From Nocardioides sp. YR527 (GTDB lineage Bacteria; Actinomycetota; Actinomycetes; Propionibacteriales; Nocardioidaceae), in the NCBI RefSeq assembly GCF_900101045.1, contig NZ_FNFN01000007.1, forward strand, positions 62,001 to 126,000: a stretch of DNA of 64,000 bases, given 5' to 3'. This document shows positions 56,021 through 63,641 of the stretch, in pieces. Made by a program: the position numbers and the translations under genes. The notes below the pieces were generated by a model that made no database searches, was not told the origin of the DNA, and worked only from the letters and a program-made list of their open reading frames with translations. Numbering within the stretch: the stretch's first letter is position 1; each line of letters starts with the position of its first letter.

Positions 56021-57310
56021 TCACCTCGGCATGGGATCGAGATCGAGGACGGTGCTGACGCGGGTGTCGGCGAGCACGCGGCCGCCGTGGACGACGACGC
56101 GGGCGGTCTGCGCCCCGGCGACGACCTCGTCGAGCGGTACGTCGGGGACGAGCATGAAGTCGGCCCGGCTGCCCGGCCCGGTGCCTGCCGCCGGGAGTCC
56201 GAGCACGGTGCGGGTGGTCGTCGTGACGGCGGCGAGGGCCTCGGCCGGCCGGAGGTGGCCGGCAGCGACCAGGAGGGAGGTGGTCTCGAACGGGTCGGCC
56301 CGGCCGACCGGGTTGAACGGGTCGCGCAGGTTGTCGGCGCCGGCCGCGACCGGCACCCCCGCCTCCAGCAGCGCCCGGATCGCGGTGAGGCCGCGCGGCG
56401 CCGCCCCGTCGGCGTCGCGGCCCTGCAGGTAGAGGTTGGTGATCGGGAGCGTCACGATGCCGATCCCCGCCTTCGCCACCAGGTCCACGACGGGGCCGCG
56501 GCGGTCGTGGCCGAGCATGCCGAGGCGTACGCAGTGGGAGGCGGTCACCCGCTGCGACATCCCCCTGGCGATGACCTGCTCGGCGAGGTCGGCCAGGTCG
56601 AGGTGGCCGGTGGTGGTCTGCTCGTCGGTGTGCAGGTCGACCGGAAGGCCGGAGCGCTCGGCGTGGTCCAGGATGCGGCTGGTCTCCTTGGCGGGCTCGT
56701 CGGCCAGGTGCGGGCACCCGCCGAGGACATCGATCCCGCGCCCGATCGCGTCCTCGATCACGGCGTCCGGGACGTCCTGGCCGGCGAGCAGGCAGACCTG
56801 GAGCGTGATCGTTCCGCGGAGCTCCTCGCGCAGGCCGAGCAGGGCGTCGACCCCGCGCAGCGGGTCGCCCGCGAGGAGTGCGTCGGCATGCGTACGGATC
56901 GTGGTGATCCCGTTCGCCACGTAGCGTCGCACCGCCCGCCGGGCGCGGTCGGCGAAGTCGTCGGAGGTGAGGGTGGGCACGAGCGAGCGCCACTGCTCGA
57001 TCGCGCTGACCAGGTCGTTCCCGGCACGCGGGCCCGGCTCGATCTGCTCCGCGCTCAGCGCCTTGTCGAGGTGCGCGTGCGGCTCGCCCGCCGCGGGGAC
57101 CAGCCGCCAGCCGCTCGCGTCCGTCCCGGCGTCGGTCGAGGCCCTGCCATCGCCCGCCCGGACGGCGGTGATCTCACCGTCCGCGAGATCGAGATCGGCG
57201 AGGGTGCCGTCGAGGAGACGTACGCCGCGCAGCGCTGTCAGCTCCACGCCGGCCAGCTGCGCCGGGCCGTCCGCCGGACCGATCTGTCCCGCACTTCTCG
57301 CCACGGTCAT
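56021..57310 (-). CDS. Cytosine-deaminase-like amidohydrolase (CodA family)
   Basis: A 429-residue amidohydrolase. ATG 57310 is chosen for its GGAAGGGG site; the frame extends 13 codons upstream. Motifs of the CodA group are intact: metal HxH in GEPHAHLDKALSAEQ, PVDLHTDEQTTTG with the catalytic HxxE-like pair, TASHCVRLG and AGADNLRDPFNPVG with the metal Asp. CodA relatives deaminate cytosine, isocytosine, creatinine or other ring amidines. It is the first gene of the seven-gene operon, directly after a palindromic operator candidate at 57329-57351. Confidence 0.9.
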   Translation of the reverse strand: MTVARSAGQIGPADGPAQLAGVELTALRGVRLLDGTLADLDLADGEITAVRAGDGRASTDAGTDASGWRLVPAAGEPHAHLDKALSAEQIEPGPRAGNDLVSAIEQWRSLVPTLTSDDFADRARRAVRRYVANGITTIRTHADALLAGDPLRGVDALLGLREELRGTITLQVCLLAGQDVPDAVIEDAIGRGIDVLGGCPHLADEPAKETSRILDHAERSGLPVDLHTDEQTTTGHLDLADLAEQVIARGMSQRVTASHCVRLGMLGHDRRGPVVDLVAKAGIGIVTLPITNLYLQGRDADGAAPRGLTAIRALLEAGVPVAAGADNLRDPFNPVGRADPFETTSLLVAAGHLRPAEALAAVTTTTRTVLGLPAAGTGPGSRADFMLVPDVPLDEVVAGAQTARVVVHGGRVLADTRVSTVLDLDPMPR

Positions 57311-57328
57311 CGACACCCCTTCCGGCTC

Positions 57329-57351
57329 AAATGTTGATGAGATGAACATTT
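57329..57351. promoter_or_regulatory. Inverted repeat upstream of the heterocycle operon
   Basis: AAATGTT (57329-57335) and AACATTT (57345-57351) flank a 9-nt AT-rich spacer that is partly symmetric (GATG...GATG); 18 nt before the ATG of the first operon gene. It is strikingly AT-rich for this genome. A repressor operator is inferred; the XRE-cupin protein at 49254 is the candidate binder. Confidence 0.6.
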
Positions 57352-57488
57352 TCGAGCGTAAGGAGCGGTTATTTCGGCGGCGTAACCGTTTCGGTCATCC
57401 TCGATGAAACCAGCGATGGCGGTCGTCCGGTCAAGGACGGGCGACGGACGATCAACGCGGGTGCGCGGAGCGCCGCGACCATCGAAGG

Positions 57489-58658
57489 GTGACGACGACT
57501 TCGCCAGATTCGACCCTGTCCCCGACCACCTCCCAGAGCCGGGCGGCGCCCGTGATCGCGCTCGCCGCCGGGATCGCGATCCTGGTCTCGAGCGAGTTCC
57601 TGCCCGCGGGCGTGCTCCCGACGATGGCGCGCGATCTCGGGATCAGCGAGGGTACGGCCGGGCTCGCGGTGGCAGCGACGGCGATCGCCGGGGCCCTGAC
57701 CGCGCCGAGCATCGCCATGGTGTTCCCCCGGATGGATCGGCGAGCCCTGCTGGTCGGCCTGCTGGTCGCCGCGGCCGTCGCCAACCTGGCGGTCGCGATC
57801 TCCCCCGGTTTCGTCGTCCTGCTCCTCGGCAGGCTCGTGCTGGGTGCGGCGATCGCCGGCTACTGGTCCTTCGCCTTCGCCGTCGGGACGTACGCCTCAC
57901 CCGGCCGTGACCACGTCATCTCGACCTCGATCGCGCTCGGCGTCACGGTGGCCACGATCGTCGGTCTGCCGCTGGGTTCGCTGCTCGCCGACGGACCCGG
58001 CTGGCGCTGGGGGTTCGCGGCGGCGACCGTGCTGAGCCTGGTCTCCGCCGCCGCGCTCGCGCGGGCGCTTCCGCCCGTTCCGGCTCACCCGGGCGCCGGG
58101 CTGACGATGATGCGTCAGGCCCTCCGCAACCCGCTCCTGGTGGCCGGCGTGGTGGTGCTCGTCGTGGTGGTGCTCGGGAACTTCGTGGCGTACCCGTTCA
58201 TCCGGATCGCCATCGCCGAGACCTCCCCGGGCGCAGGCATGTGGATGCTGGCGCTGTGGGGTGTCGGCGGGCTCTTCGGCAACCTCGCGGCCGGCCGGTT
58301 CTCCCACCGCCTGCGCGCGGTCGTGACCGTGGCGCCGCTCCTCCTCGCCGGCGGACTGGTGCTGACCGTCCTCGCCGAGAGCACACCGGTGATGGCGCTG
58401 GCGATCCTCGTGTGGGGGTTCGGGTTCAACATGGTGCCGGTCGGCACGCAGCTGTGGGTCACCCGCGTCGAGCCGGAGCGCACCGAGTCGGCGCTGGCGC
58501 TCCAGGTCACCGCCTTCCAGGTGGCGATCGCCCTCGGGGCGGCGCTAGGAGGCGCGGTCCTCGACGAGTACGGCGTCGGCCGCGTGCTTCTCATCGGCGC
58601 GGTCGGTGCGGCCGTCGCCGCGGTGGGCTTCGGCGCGATCCGCGTCCCGCGCGGCTGA
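57489..58658 (+). CDS. MFS transporter (AraJ/drug-efflux type)
   Basis: A 389-residue major facilitator with twelve helices, beginning with GTG after GAAG. The N-terminal VIALAAGIAILVSSEFLPAG, followed by VLPTMARDLGISEGTAGLAV, is typical of sugar-efflux/drug-efflux (AraJ, PbuE) MFS proteins. It diverges from the heterocycle operon (178 bp between starts) and its 3' end overlaps the convergent AraC gene by 114 bp. It could export an operon product or a toxin. Confidence 0.9.
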   Translation: MTTTSPDSTLSPTTSQSRAAPVIALAAGIAILVSSEFLPAGVLPTMARDLGISEGTAGLAVAATAIAGALTAPSIAMVFPRMDRRALLVGLLVAAAVANLAVAISPGFVVLLLGRLVLGAAIAGYWSFAFAVGTYASPGRDHVISTSIALGVTVATIVGLPLGSLLADGPGWRWGFAAATVLSLVSAAALARALPPVPAHPGAGLTMMRQALRNPLLVAGVVVLVVVVLGNFVAYPFIRIAIAETSPGAGMWMLALWGVGGLFGNLAAGRFSHRLRAVVTVAPLLLAGGLVLTVLAESTPVMALAILVWGFGFNMVPVGTQLWVTRVEPERTESALALQVTAFQVAIALGAALGGAVLDEYGVGRVLLIGAVGAAVAAVGFGAIRVPRG

Positions 58659-59432
58659 GCCGTCCCGCCACGCCTGCGGGCCGGTCCCGTGGGCGGCGGT
58701 GAAGGCCCGGCTGAACGCCGCGCCCGACCCGTAGCCGACGGCGTACGCCACCTGCTCGACCGGACGGTCACCGCCGGCGAGCAGGTGGCGAGCCGCACGC
58801 ATCCGGACGTCCCGCAGCGCCTCGCTCGGGCTCAGCGCCAGGCTGCGCCGGAACCGCTCCCCCAGCGCCGACCTGGACAGATGCACCGACTCCGCCATCG
58901 CCTCGACCGACCAGGCCCGCGCCGGATCGGCCACCAGCGCGGACATCACCTGTCCCACGGCTGGGTCCAGGACCGGCGCGGGACCGTCCGTCCCGCGTCC
59001 GGTGTCCTCGAGCCAGGACGCGGTCATCGCCGCGCCGAGCAGCGACGCGTAGCCCGAGGCGAACAGTGCCGACGGCCGGCACGGCCCCGCCAGCGGACAC
59101 CGCCGCACCAGCTCGGCCACCCCGCCGTGGCGACCGACGAAGTCGCGCACGACCAGCGGGTTCGCGAGCGGGTACGCCACCGCGACCGCCCGCAGGTCGG
59201 CCCGTGTGAGCGTGGCCCCGTCGCGGGTCGCCAGCCGGTGCCTGACCTGGCCTCCGACCAGAGCCGCATCCCCCGCACGGAGCAGGTGCGACTGTCCGGC
59301 GGCGGTCAGCACGACCGTGCCGTCGTCGACGAGCAACCAGGTTGCGGAGCGTACGTCCTCACCGGCGGAGCCGGCGGCCAGCTCCTCCTGGTAGGCGAGC
59401 GTCATCTCCCACGACGGACGGTCATCGTTCAC
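58545..59432 (-). CDS. AraC-family transcriptional regulator
   Basis: A 295-residue regulator. The N-terminal ~180 residues form a cupin (AraC_binding, with HLLRAGDAALVGGQVRHRLA); the C-terminal double HTH reads VEAMAESVHLSRSALGERFR and VEQVAYAVGYGSGAAFSRAF, ending GTGPQAWRDG. Beyond that normal end the frame continues about 38 codons (GSAARDADRAEAHRGDGRTD and more), read antisense through the last 114 bp of the MFS gene. GTG 59432 is chosen; no Shine-Dalgarno is clear. It probably controls the convergent MFS gene. Confidence 0.85.
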   Translation of the reverse strand: MNDDRPSWEMTLAYQEELAAGSAGEDVRSATWLLVDDGTVVLTAAGQSHLLRAGDAALVGGQVRHRLATRDGATLTRADLRAVAVAYPLANPLVVRDFVGRHGGVAELVRRCPLAGPCRPSALFASGYASLLGAAMTASWLEDTGRGTDGPAPVLDPAVGQVMSALVADPARAWSVEAMAESVHLSRSALGERFRRSLALSPSEALRDVRMRAARHLLAGGDRPVEQVAYAVGYGSGAAFSRAFTAAHGTGPQAWRDGSAARDADRAEAHRGDGRTDRADEKHAADAVLVEDRAS

Positions 59433-59479
59433 ATCTGGCCCAGCACCCGGCCGCCACCGGCCTATTCCCGCCTCCGCGC

Positions 59480-60346
59480 TCAGCGCTTCTCGAGCGCCTG
59501 GTTGCCGACGACCGTCGCCAGCGCGAGACGCTCGGCGTCCTCGGTGCCGGGCTCGGCGGTGTAGACCATGATCCGCAGGTCCTCGACGGCGACGGTCAGG
59601 GTGTCGCAGTCGAGCGCGATGGGGCCGACGGTGGGGTGGTCGATGACCTTGTGCCGGGCCGGTTCGTGGCGCGGGGACGGATCGGCGCTCTCCCACAGGT
59701 CCGCGAAGCGTGGGCTGGCGGCGCGCAGGTCGTCGACGAGCCGACGCAGCCGCTGGTCGGCGGGGTAGCGAGCGGCGGTGAGCCTCAGGTCGGCGACCAG
59801 CCCGGCCCGCAGCGCCTCGGTCTCCGCCGCGGTGGCGACGGCCCGGCTGCCCGGACCGACGAAGTTGCGCCACACCGCGTTGCGCTCGCGACCCTGCCAG
59901 GTGGTGGTCGCACCCATGAGCGCGTCGTACGCCTCGTTGGCGACCACCAGGGTCCAGGCGGCGTCGTAGACCACGACCGGGGTGTGCGCCAGCCGGTCGA
60001 GGAGGCGCTGCACGCTCGGCGAGACCCGCGAGGAGATCGCCTCCCGGCCGGGCGCGACGTGCCCGGCGAGGCGGAACAGCAGGTCACGGTCGGCATCAGG
60101 GAGCCGGAGCGCCCGGGCGAGCGCCTCGACGACCTGCACCGACGGCGAGGTCGCCCGGCCCTGCTCGAGCCGGGTCAGATAGTCGACCGAGATGCCGGCC
60201 AGGTTCGCGACCTCCTCTCGCCGCAGCCCGGCGGCCCGTCGCCGGCCACCCGCCGGCAGGCCGACCGCGGCCGGCTCGACGTGATCACGCCGGCGGCGCA
60301 GCATCCGGCCGAACTCCGATGACTCCACCCCACCAGTCTCCGCCAC
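59480..60346 (-). CDS. XRE-family regulator with MmyB-like ligand-binding domain
   Basis: A 288-residue regulator: HTH at about 38-70 (RREEVANLAGISVDYLTRLE then QGRATSPSVQVVEALARALR) followed by the MmyB ligand-binding domain (VYDAAWTLVVANEAYDALMG and AVWRNFVGPGSR). MmyB-type domains bind lipid-like or antibiotic ligands. It diverges from an SDR gene 83 bp away, a very common actinobacterial pairing in which it represses the SDR. It starts with GTG. Confidence 0.9.
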   Translation of the reverse strand: MAETGGVESSEFGRMLRRRRDHVEPAAVGLPAGGRRRAAGLRREEVANLAGISVDYLTRLEQGRATSPSVQVVEALARALRLPDADRDLLFRLAGHVAPGREAISSRVSPSVQRLLDRLAHTPVVVYDAAWTLVVANEAYDALMGATTTWQGRERNAVWRNFVGPGSRAVATAAETEALRAGLVADLRLTAARYPADQRLRRLVDDLRAASPRFADLWESADPSPRHEPARHKVIDHPTVGPIALDCDTLTVAVEDLRIMVYTAEPGTEDAERLALATVVGNQALEKR

Positions 60347-60429
60347 GACCGAGCCGTTGTCCTGGCCCTGCCAGTCCTACGAAAACCGGACCGCTTCCTG
60401 GAGCAGCGTCACCGACGCAGCCTGGAGGC

Positions 60430-61137
60430 ATGACCACCACACTGATCACCGGGGCCAACAAGGGCCTCGGCAAGGAGACCGCCCGCCGCCTGCTCGCCGC
60501 GGGACACACCGTCTATCTCGGCGCCCGGGACGAGGCCCGCGGCCGGGCCGCGGCCGAGGAGCTCGGCGCCCGGTTCGTCCGCATCGACGTCACCGACGAC
60601 ACCTCCGTCGCCGCGGCGGCCGAGCAGATCGCCGCCGACGGCGGCCTCGACGTACTCGTCAACAACGCCGGCGTCGAGCCCAGACTGGCCGACAACGCCA
60701 TCCCCACCGCCGCGGACGAGAGCGTCGAGGACGTACGCGCCACCTTCGAGACCAACTTCTTCGGCGGCCTCCGGGTGACCCACGCCTTCGTCCCGTTGCT
60801 GCTGAAGTCACCGGCGCCCGTCGTCGTCAACGTCTCCAGCGGCCTCGCCTCGCTGAGCATGCTCAGCGACCCCGACGGCTTCACCCACTTCTACCGAGGC
60901 CTGAGCTATCCGGCCTCCAAGGCCGCCGTCAACGCCGCCACCATCCAGCTCGCCAAGGCCTACCCGACCATCCGGATCAACGCGGTCGAACCCGGCTTCA
61001 CCGACACCGATCTCAACGGCCGCACCGGCACCCAGACCGTCGAGGAGGGCGCCGAGATCATCGTCCGGATGGCCCGGCTCGGCCCGGACGGCCCGACCGG
61101 CACGTACGTCTCGGGCCGCGGCCCGCTCCCCTACTGA
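60430..61137 (+). CDS. Short-chain dehydrogenase/reductase
   Basis: A 235-residue SDR with GGAGG 1 nt before ATG 60430 region. NAD(P) motif TLITGANKGLGKETARRL, NNAG at about 78-81, catalytic Ser in NVSSGLASL and YxxxK in LSYPASKAAVNAA; all are present. It oxidises or reduces a carbonyl/alcohol of an unknown small molecule. Controlled probably by the divergent MmyB-type regulator. Its end overlaps the HAD gene by 7 bp. Confidence 0.92.
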   Translation: MTTTLITGANKGLGKETARRLLAAGHTVYLGARDEARGRAAAEELGARFVRIDVTDDTSVAAAAEQIAADGGLDVLVNNAGVEPRLADNAIPTAADESVEDVRATFETNFFGGLRVTHAFVPLLLKSPAPVVVNVSSGLASLSMLSDPDGFTHFYRGLSYPASKAAVNAATIQLAKAYPTIRINAVEPGFTDTDLNGRTGTQTVEEGAEIIVRMARLGPDGPTGTYVSGRGPLPY

Positions 61138-61973
61138 CCGTCGATCTGACCTTCGAGCAGCGGCAGTACGTCGGCGATCGAGGCGACCGCGCGGGTCGGC
61201 CGGAACGGGAAGGTCTCGACCTGCTCGGGCCGGGTCGACCCGGTCTCGACGAGGATGGTGCGCATCCCGGCCTCGAGGCCACTGATGATGTCGGTGTCCA
61301 TCCGGTCTCCGATCATCACCGTCGTCTCGGAGTGGGCCTCGAGCTGGTTGAGCGCACTGCGCATCATCAGCGGGTTCGGCTTGCCGACGTAGTAGGGCGC
61401 CCGGTTGGTCGCGGCGCTGATCAGCGCGGCGACGGAGCCGGTCGCGGGGAGCGTGCCCTGCGGGCTCGGCCCGCTCGGGTCCGGGTTGGTCGCGATGAAC
61501 CGGGCGCCGCCCTCGATCAGCCGGATCGCCCGGGTGATCGCCTCGAACGAGTAGGTGCGGGTCTCGCCCAGCACCACGTAGTCGGGGTCGTTCTCCGTCA
61601 TCACGTAGCCGACCGCGTGCAGGGCGGTGGTCAGACCCGCCTCACCGACGACGTACGCGGAACCACCCGGCCGCTGGTCGGCGAGGAACTGGGCGGTGGC
61701 GAGCGCCGAGGTCCAGATCGACTTCTCGGGGACGTCGAGACCGGAGCGGAGCAGCCTGACCCGGAGGTCGCGCGGGGTGTAGATCGAGTTGTTGGTCAGC
61801 ACCATGAACGGCACCTCGGCCTCGGTGAGTCTGGCCAGGAACTCGGCGGCGCCGGGGATCGGCTCCTCCTCGCGCACCAGGACACCGTCCATGTCGGTCA
61901 GCCACGTGTTGATGGGGCGCTCGTCGATCACGGGGACATCCTCGCCGATCGTGACGACCCCGCCAACCCGCAC
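61131..61973 (-). CDS. HAD-IIA phosphatase (NagD-like)
   Basis: A 280-residue HAD-superfamily hydrolase of the NagD/pyridoxal-phosphatase group. Motif I WLTDMDGVLVREEEPIPGA, motif II VLTNNSIYTPRDL, motif III Lys in GKPNPLMMRSAL and motif IV MIGDRMDTDIISG are intact, and the large C2 cap lies between. It dephosphorylates sugar or nucleotide phosphates. It starts with GTG 61973, 9 nt after the TetR gene, so they are likely co-transcribed. Confidence 0.92.
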   Translation of the reverse strand: MRVGGVVTIGEDVPVIDERPINTWLTDMDGVLVREEEPIPGAAEFLARLTEAEVPFMVLTNNSIYTPRDLRVRLLRSGLDVPEKSIWTSALATAQFLADQRPGGSAYVVGEAGLTTALHAVGYVMTENDPDYVVLGETRTYSFEAITRAIRLIEGGARFIATNPDPSGPSPQGTLPATGSVAALISAATNRAPYYVGKPNPLMMRSALNQLEAHSETTVMIGDRMDTDIISGLEAGMRTILVETGSTRPEQVETFPFRPTRAVASIADVLPLLEGQIDGQ

Positions 61974-61982
61974 CGCCGGGAT

Positions 61983-62657
61983 CTAAGCGGCCGGCTCGAT
62001 GACCAGTTCTGCCCATGCGACCGCGGCGGCGATCTTGATCTCCTCGTTGGTGGCACCGCAGACGCGGAGCACGGTCCGGGCGATCATGTGGCGTTCGTGC
62101 TCGTCGACGACGAGGCCGTCAGCGCGGTTGGTCACCACGACCTCCACCAGGTGCGCCAGCAGACATCCCCTGACGTCGAGGCCGGAGACCTGCGCCGCGA
62201 GCCTGGCATACGCATCGACCAGGTCCCGGTGAATCACCTTGTACTGCTTGCTCTCCCCCTCGGCGAGTACGTCGGGGAACTGCGCCAGACGACCACAGTT
62301 GTGCGGGGCCTCAGCAAGGGTTCCGGTGTCGATCATCACGAGGGCATACAGGGCACTCGGCGCCCCGTGCTCCTCGGTGACAGCCTCGATCCTGTCGAGC
62401 TGGTCGAGAGTGGGTCGCACCGTTCGCGCCAGCAGTTCCTCGAGGATCCCGTGCTTCCCCGCGAAGTGATAGTAGAGCGACGCCTGACGGATGCCGACCG
62501 CGTCGGCGATGTCCCTCGTGGAGGTCGCGGCATAGCCGTTCTGGGTGAAGAGGCGGGCGCACACATCAAGGATCTGGTCACGGGGCGACAGCTCGCTGTC
62601 GATCTCCGGGATGCGCCGTGGGCGACCCGGGCGAGGACGTCTGGCTGCGGAACTCAT
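61983..62657 (-). CDS. TetR-family transcriptional regulator
   Basis: A 224-residue regulator. The HTH is ILDVCARLFTQNGYAATSTR followed by DIADAVGIRQASLYYHFAGK, near residues 28-68, after a basic N-terminal tail (RRPRPGRPRRIPE). The helical ligand domain contains DTGTLAEAPHNCGRLAQFPD. Stop is TAG. It precedes the HAD gene by 9 nt. Its own upstream region (62658-62777) contains a 10-bp inverted repeat with a 31-nt loop. Confidence 0.9.
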   Translation of the reverse strand: MSSAARRPRPGRPRRIPEIDSELSPRDQILDVCARLFTQNGYAATSTRDIADAVGIRQASLYYHFAGKHGILEELLARTVRPTLDQLDRIEAVTEEHGAPSALYALVMIDTGTLAEAPHNCGRLAQFPDVLAEGESKQYKVIHRDLVDAYARLAAQVSGLDVRGCLLAHLVEVVVTNRADGLVVDEHERHMIARTVLRVCGATNEEIKIAAAVAWAELVIEPAA

Positions 62658-62683
62658 GGTGCTCCGAACGTGGTTGGCGGGTT

Positions 62684-62734
62684 GGAGCCCGGGACGACCG
62701 CACTGTGTTGGAAACCCTCGGCGCCCCGGGCTCC
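62684..62734. repeat. Inverted repeat upstream of the TetR gene
   Basis: GGAGCCCGGG (62684-62693) and CCCGGGCTCC (62725-62734) flank 31 nt in the 120-bp gap between the Scr1-type regulator stop and the TetR start. It could terminate the upstream gene or shape the TetR leader. Confidence 0.4.
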
Positions 62735-62777
62735 ACCAGTCTCAAACGGCTCGCACGCCAGCTACCAGAACATTGCT

Positions 62778-63629
62778 TCAGATTGCTTGAAGGCGGGAGC
62801 GTGCGGTCTCGATCTGACCCGCCGCGGCGGCACCGAAGACCGCCTGATCCTTGAGGGCATCGAATGTACGCAGGAAGTAGTTGATGTCCTCGGGGCGCGA
62901 GGAGCGCAACGACCCTGACCAGAACTCCTGCACGATCAACTGGTCGTCGAACAGGTAGAACCCCTCACCGGGGAACAGAGATCGGGGCTGCGTGAGCGGG
63001 ATGATTCCGACCGAGACGTACGGCATCGCCGCTACCTCGAGCAGCCGGTCGAGCTGCTCACTCATCACCTCGGCGCCGCCGACATTGGTGTAGAGCGCCG
63101 CAGCCTCCAGCACGAAGATGAAGGAGTTCGTGCCCGTCCCCAGGAAGCGTTGTCGCTCCAGGCGGTTCCTGGCCGCCTGCTCGACGTCCTCGACCGGAAG
63201 GCCGCACTGATGAGCATGGAGGGTGCCCTGCGCGACGGCGTAGCCGAACGTCTGCAAGTAGCCCGGGAAGTTCACTGACTCGTAGACGCGGAGCAGCTTG
63301 GTGCGCTCGTAGAGCGGCATGTTGCGTATCTGGATGTGCTTCATCCCGGCGCGGTGATCGCGGCGCCATTCCATCCACATCTGCTCGACCTCGCGGCGAG
63401 CCGCGATCAGGTTCGAGACTTGATCGTCCGCACGGCACGCAGACGCCCACGCTCTGACGTCGGCGTCAGTTGGGTTCTGCGTGCCGTGCTCGATCTTGGA
63501 GACCTTCGACCGGCCCCAACCGCAGTGCTCGGCGAGCGCAGCACCGCTCAGACCGGCGTCGAGCCTGAGATCTCGGAGACGTACGGCAAACGCTTGCTTT
63601 GCCGCGTTCGACGGCGTCATGTCGGCCAT
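62778..63629 (-). CDS. Scr1-type XRE regulator (HTH plus DUF5753)
   Basis: A 283-residue regulator of the group abundant in Streptomyces and Nocardioides. HTH at about 15-65 (VRLRDLRLDAGLSGAALAEH and CGWGRSKVSKIEHGTQNPTD) is followed by DUF5753 (TLHAHQCGLPVEDVEQAARN and ARNRLERQRFL). In streptomycetes, WhiJ-like relatives act with DUF397 or DUF6879-type partners to control development. Here a DUF6879-like gene lies 12 nt upstream on the same strand, giving a two-gene unit. Confidence 0.9.
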   Translation of the reverse strand: MADMTPSNAAKQAFAVRLRDLRLDAGLSGAALAEHCGWGRSKVSKIEHGTQNPTDADVRAWASACRADDQVSNLIAARREVEQMWMEWRRDHRAGMKHIQIRNMPLYERTKLLRVYESVNFPGYLQTFGYAVAQGTLHAHQCGLPVEDVEQAARNRLERQRFLGTGTNSFIFVLEAAALYTNVGGAEVMSEQLDRLLEVAAMPYVSVGIIPLTQPRSLFPGEGFYLFDDQLIVQEFWSGSLRSSRPEDINYFLRTFDALKDQAVFGAAAAGQIETARSRLQAI

Positions 63630-63641
63630 GGCCGAGCCCCC

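Noticed and set aside
57311..57488. Possible TPP or purine riboswitch before the operon with the THI5-type binding protein
   Set aside because: No CUGAGA/ACCUGAU-like thi-box or purine aptamer helices are visible; only the AT-rich palindrome is.
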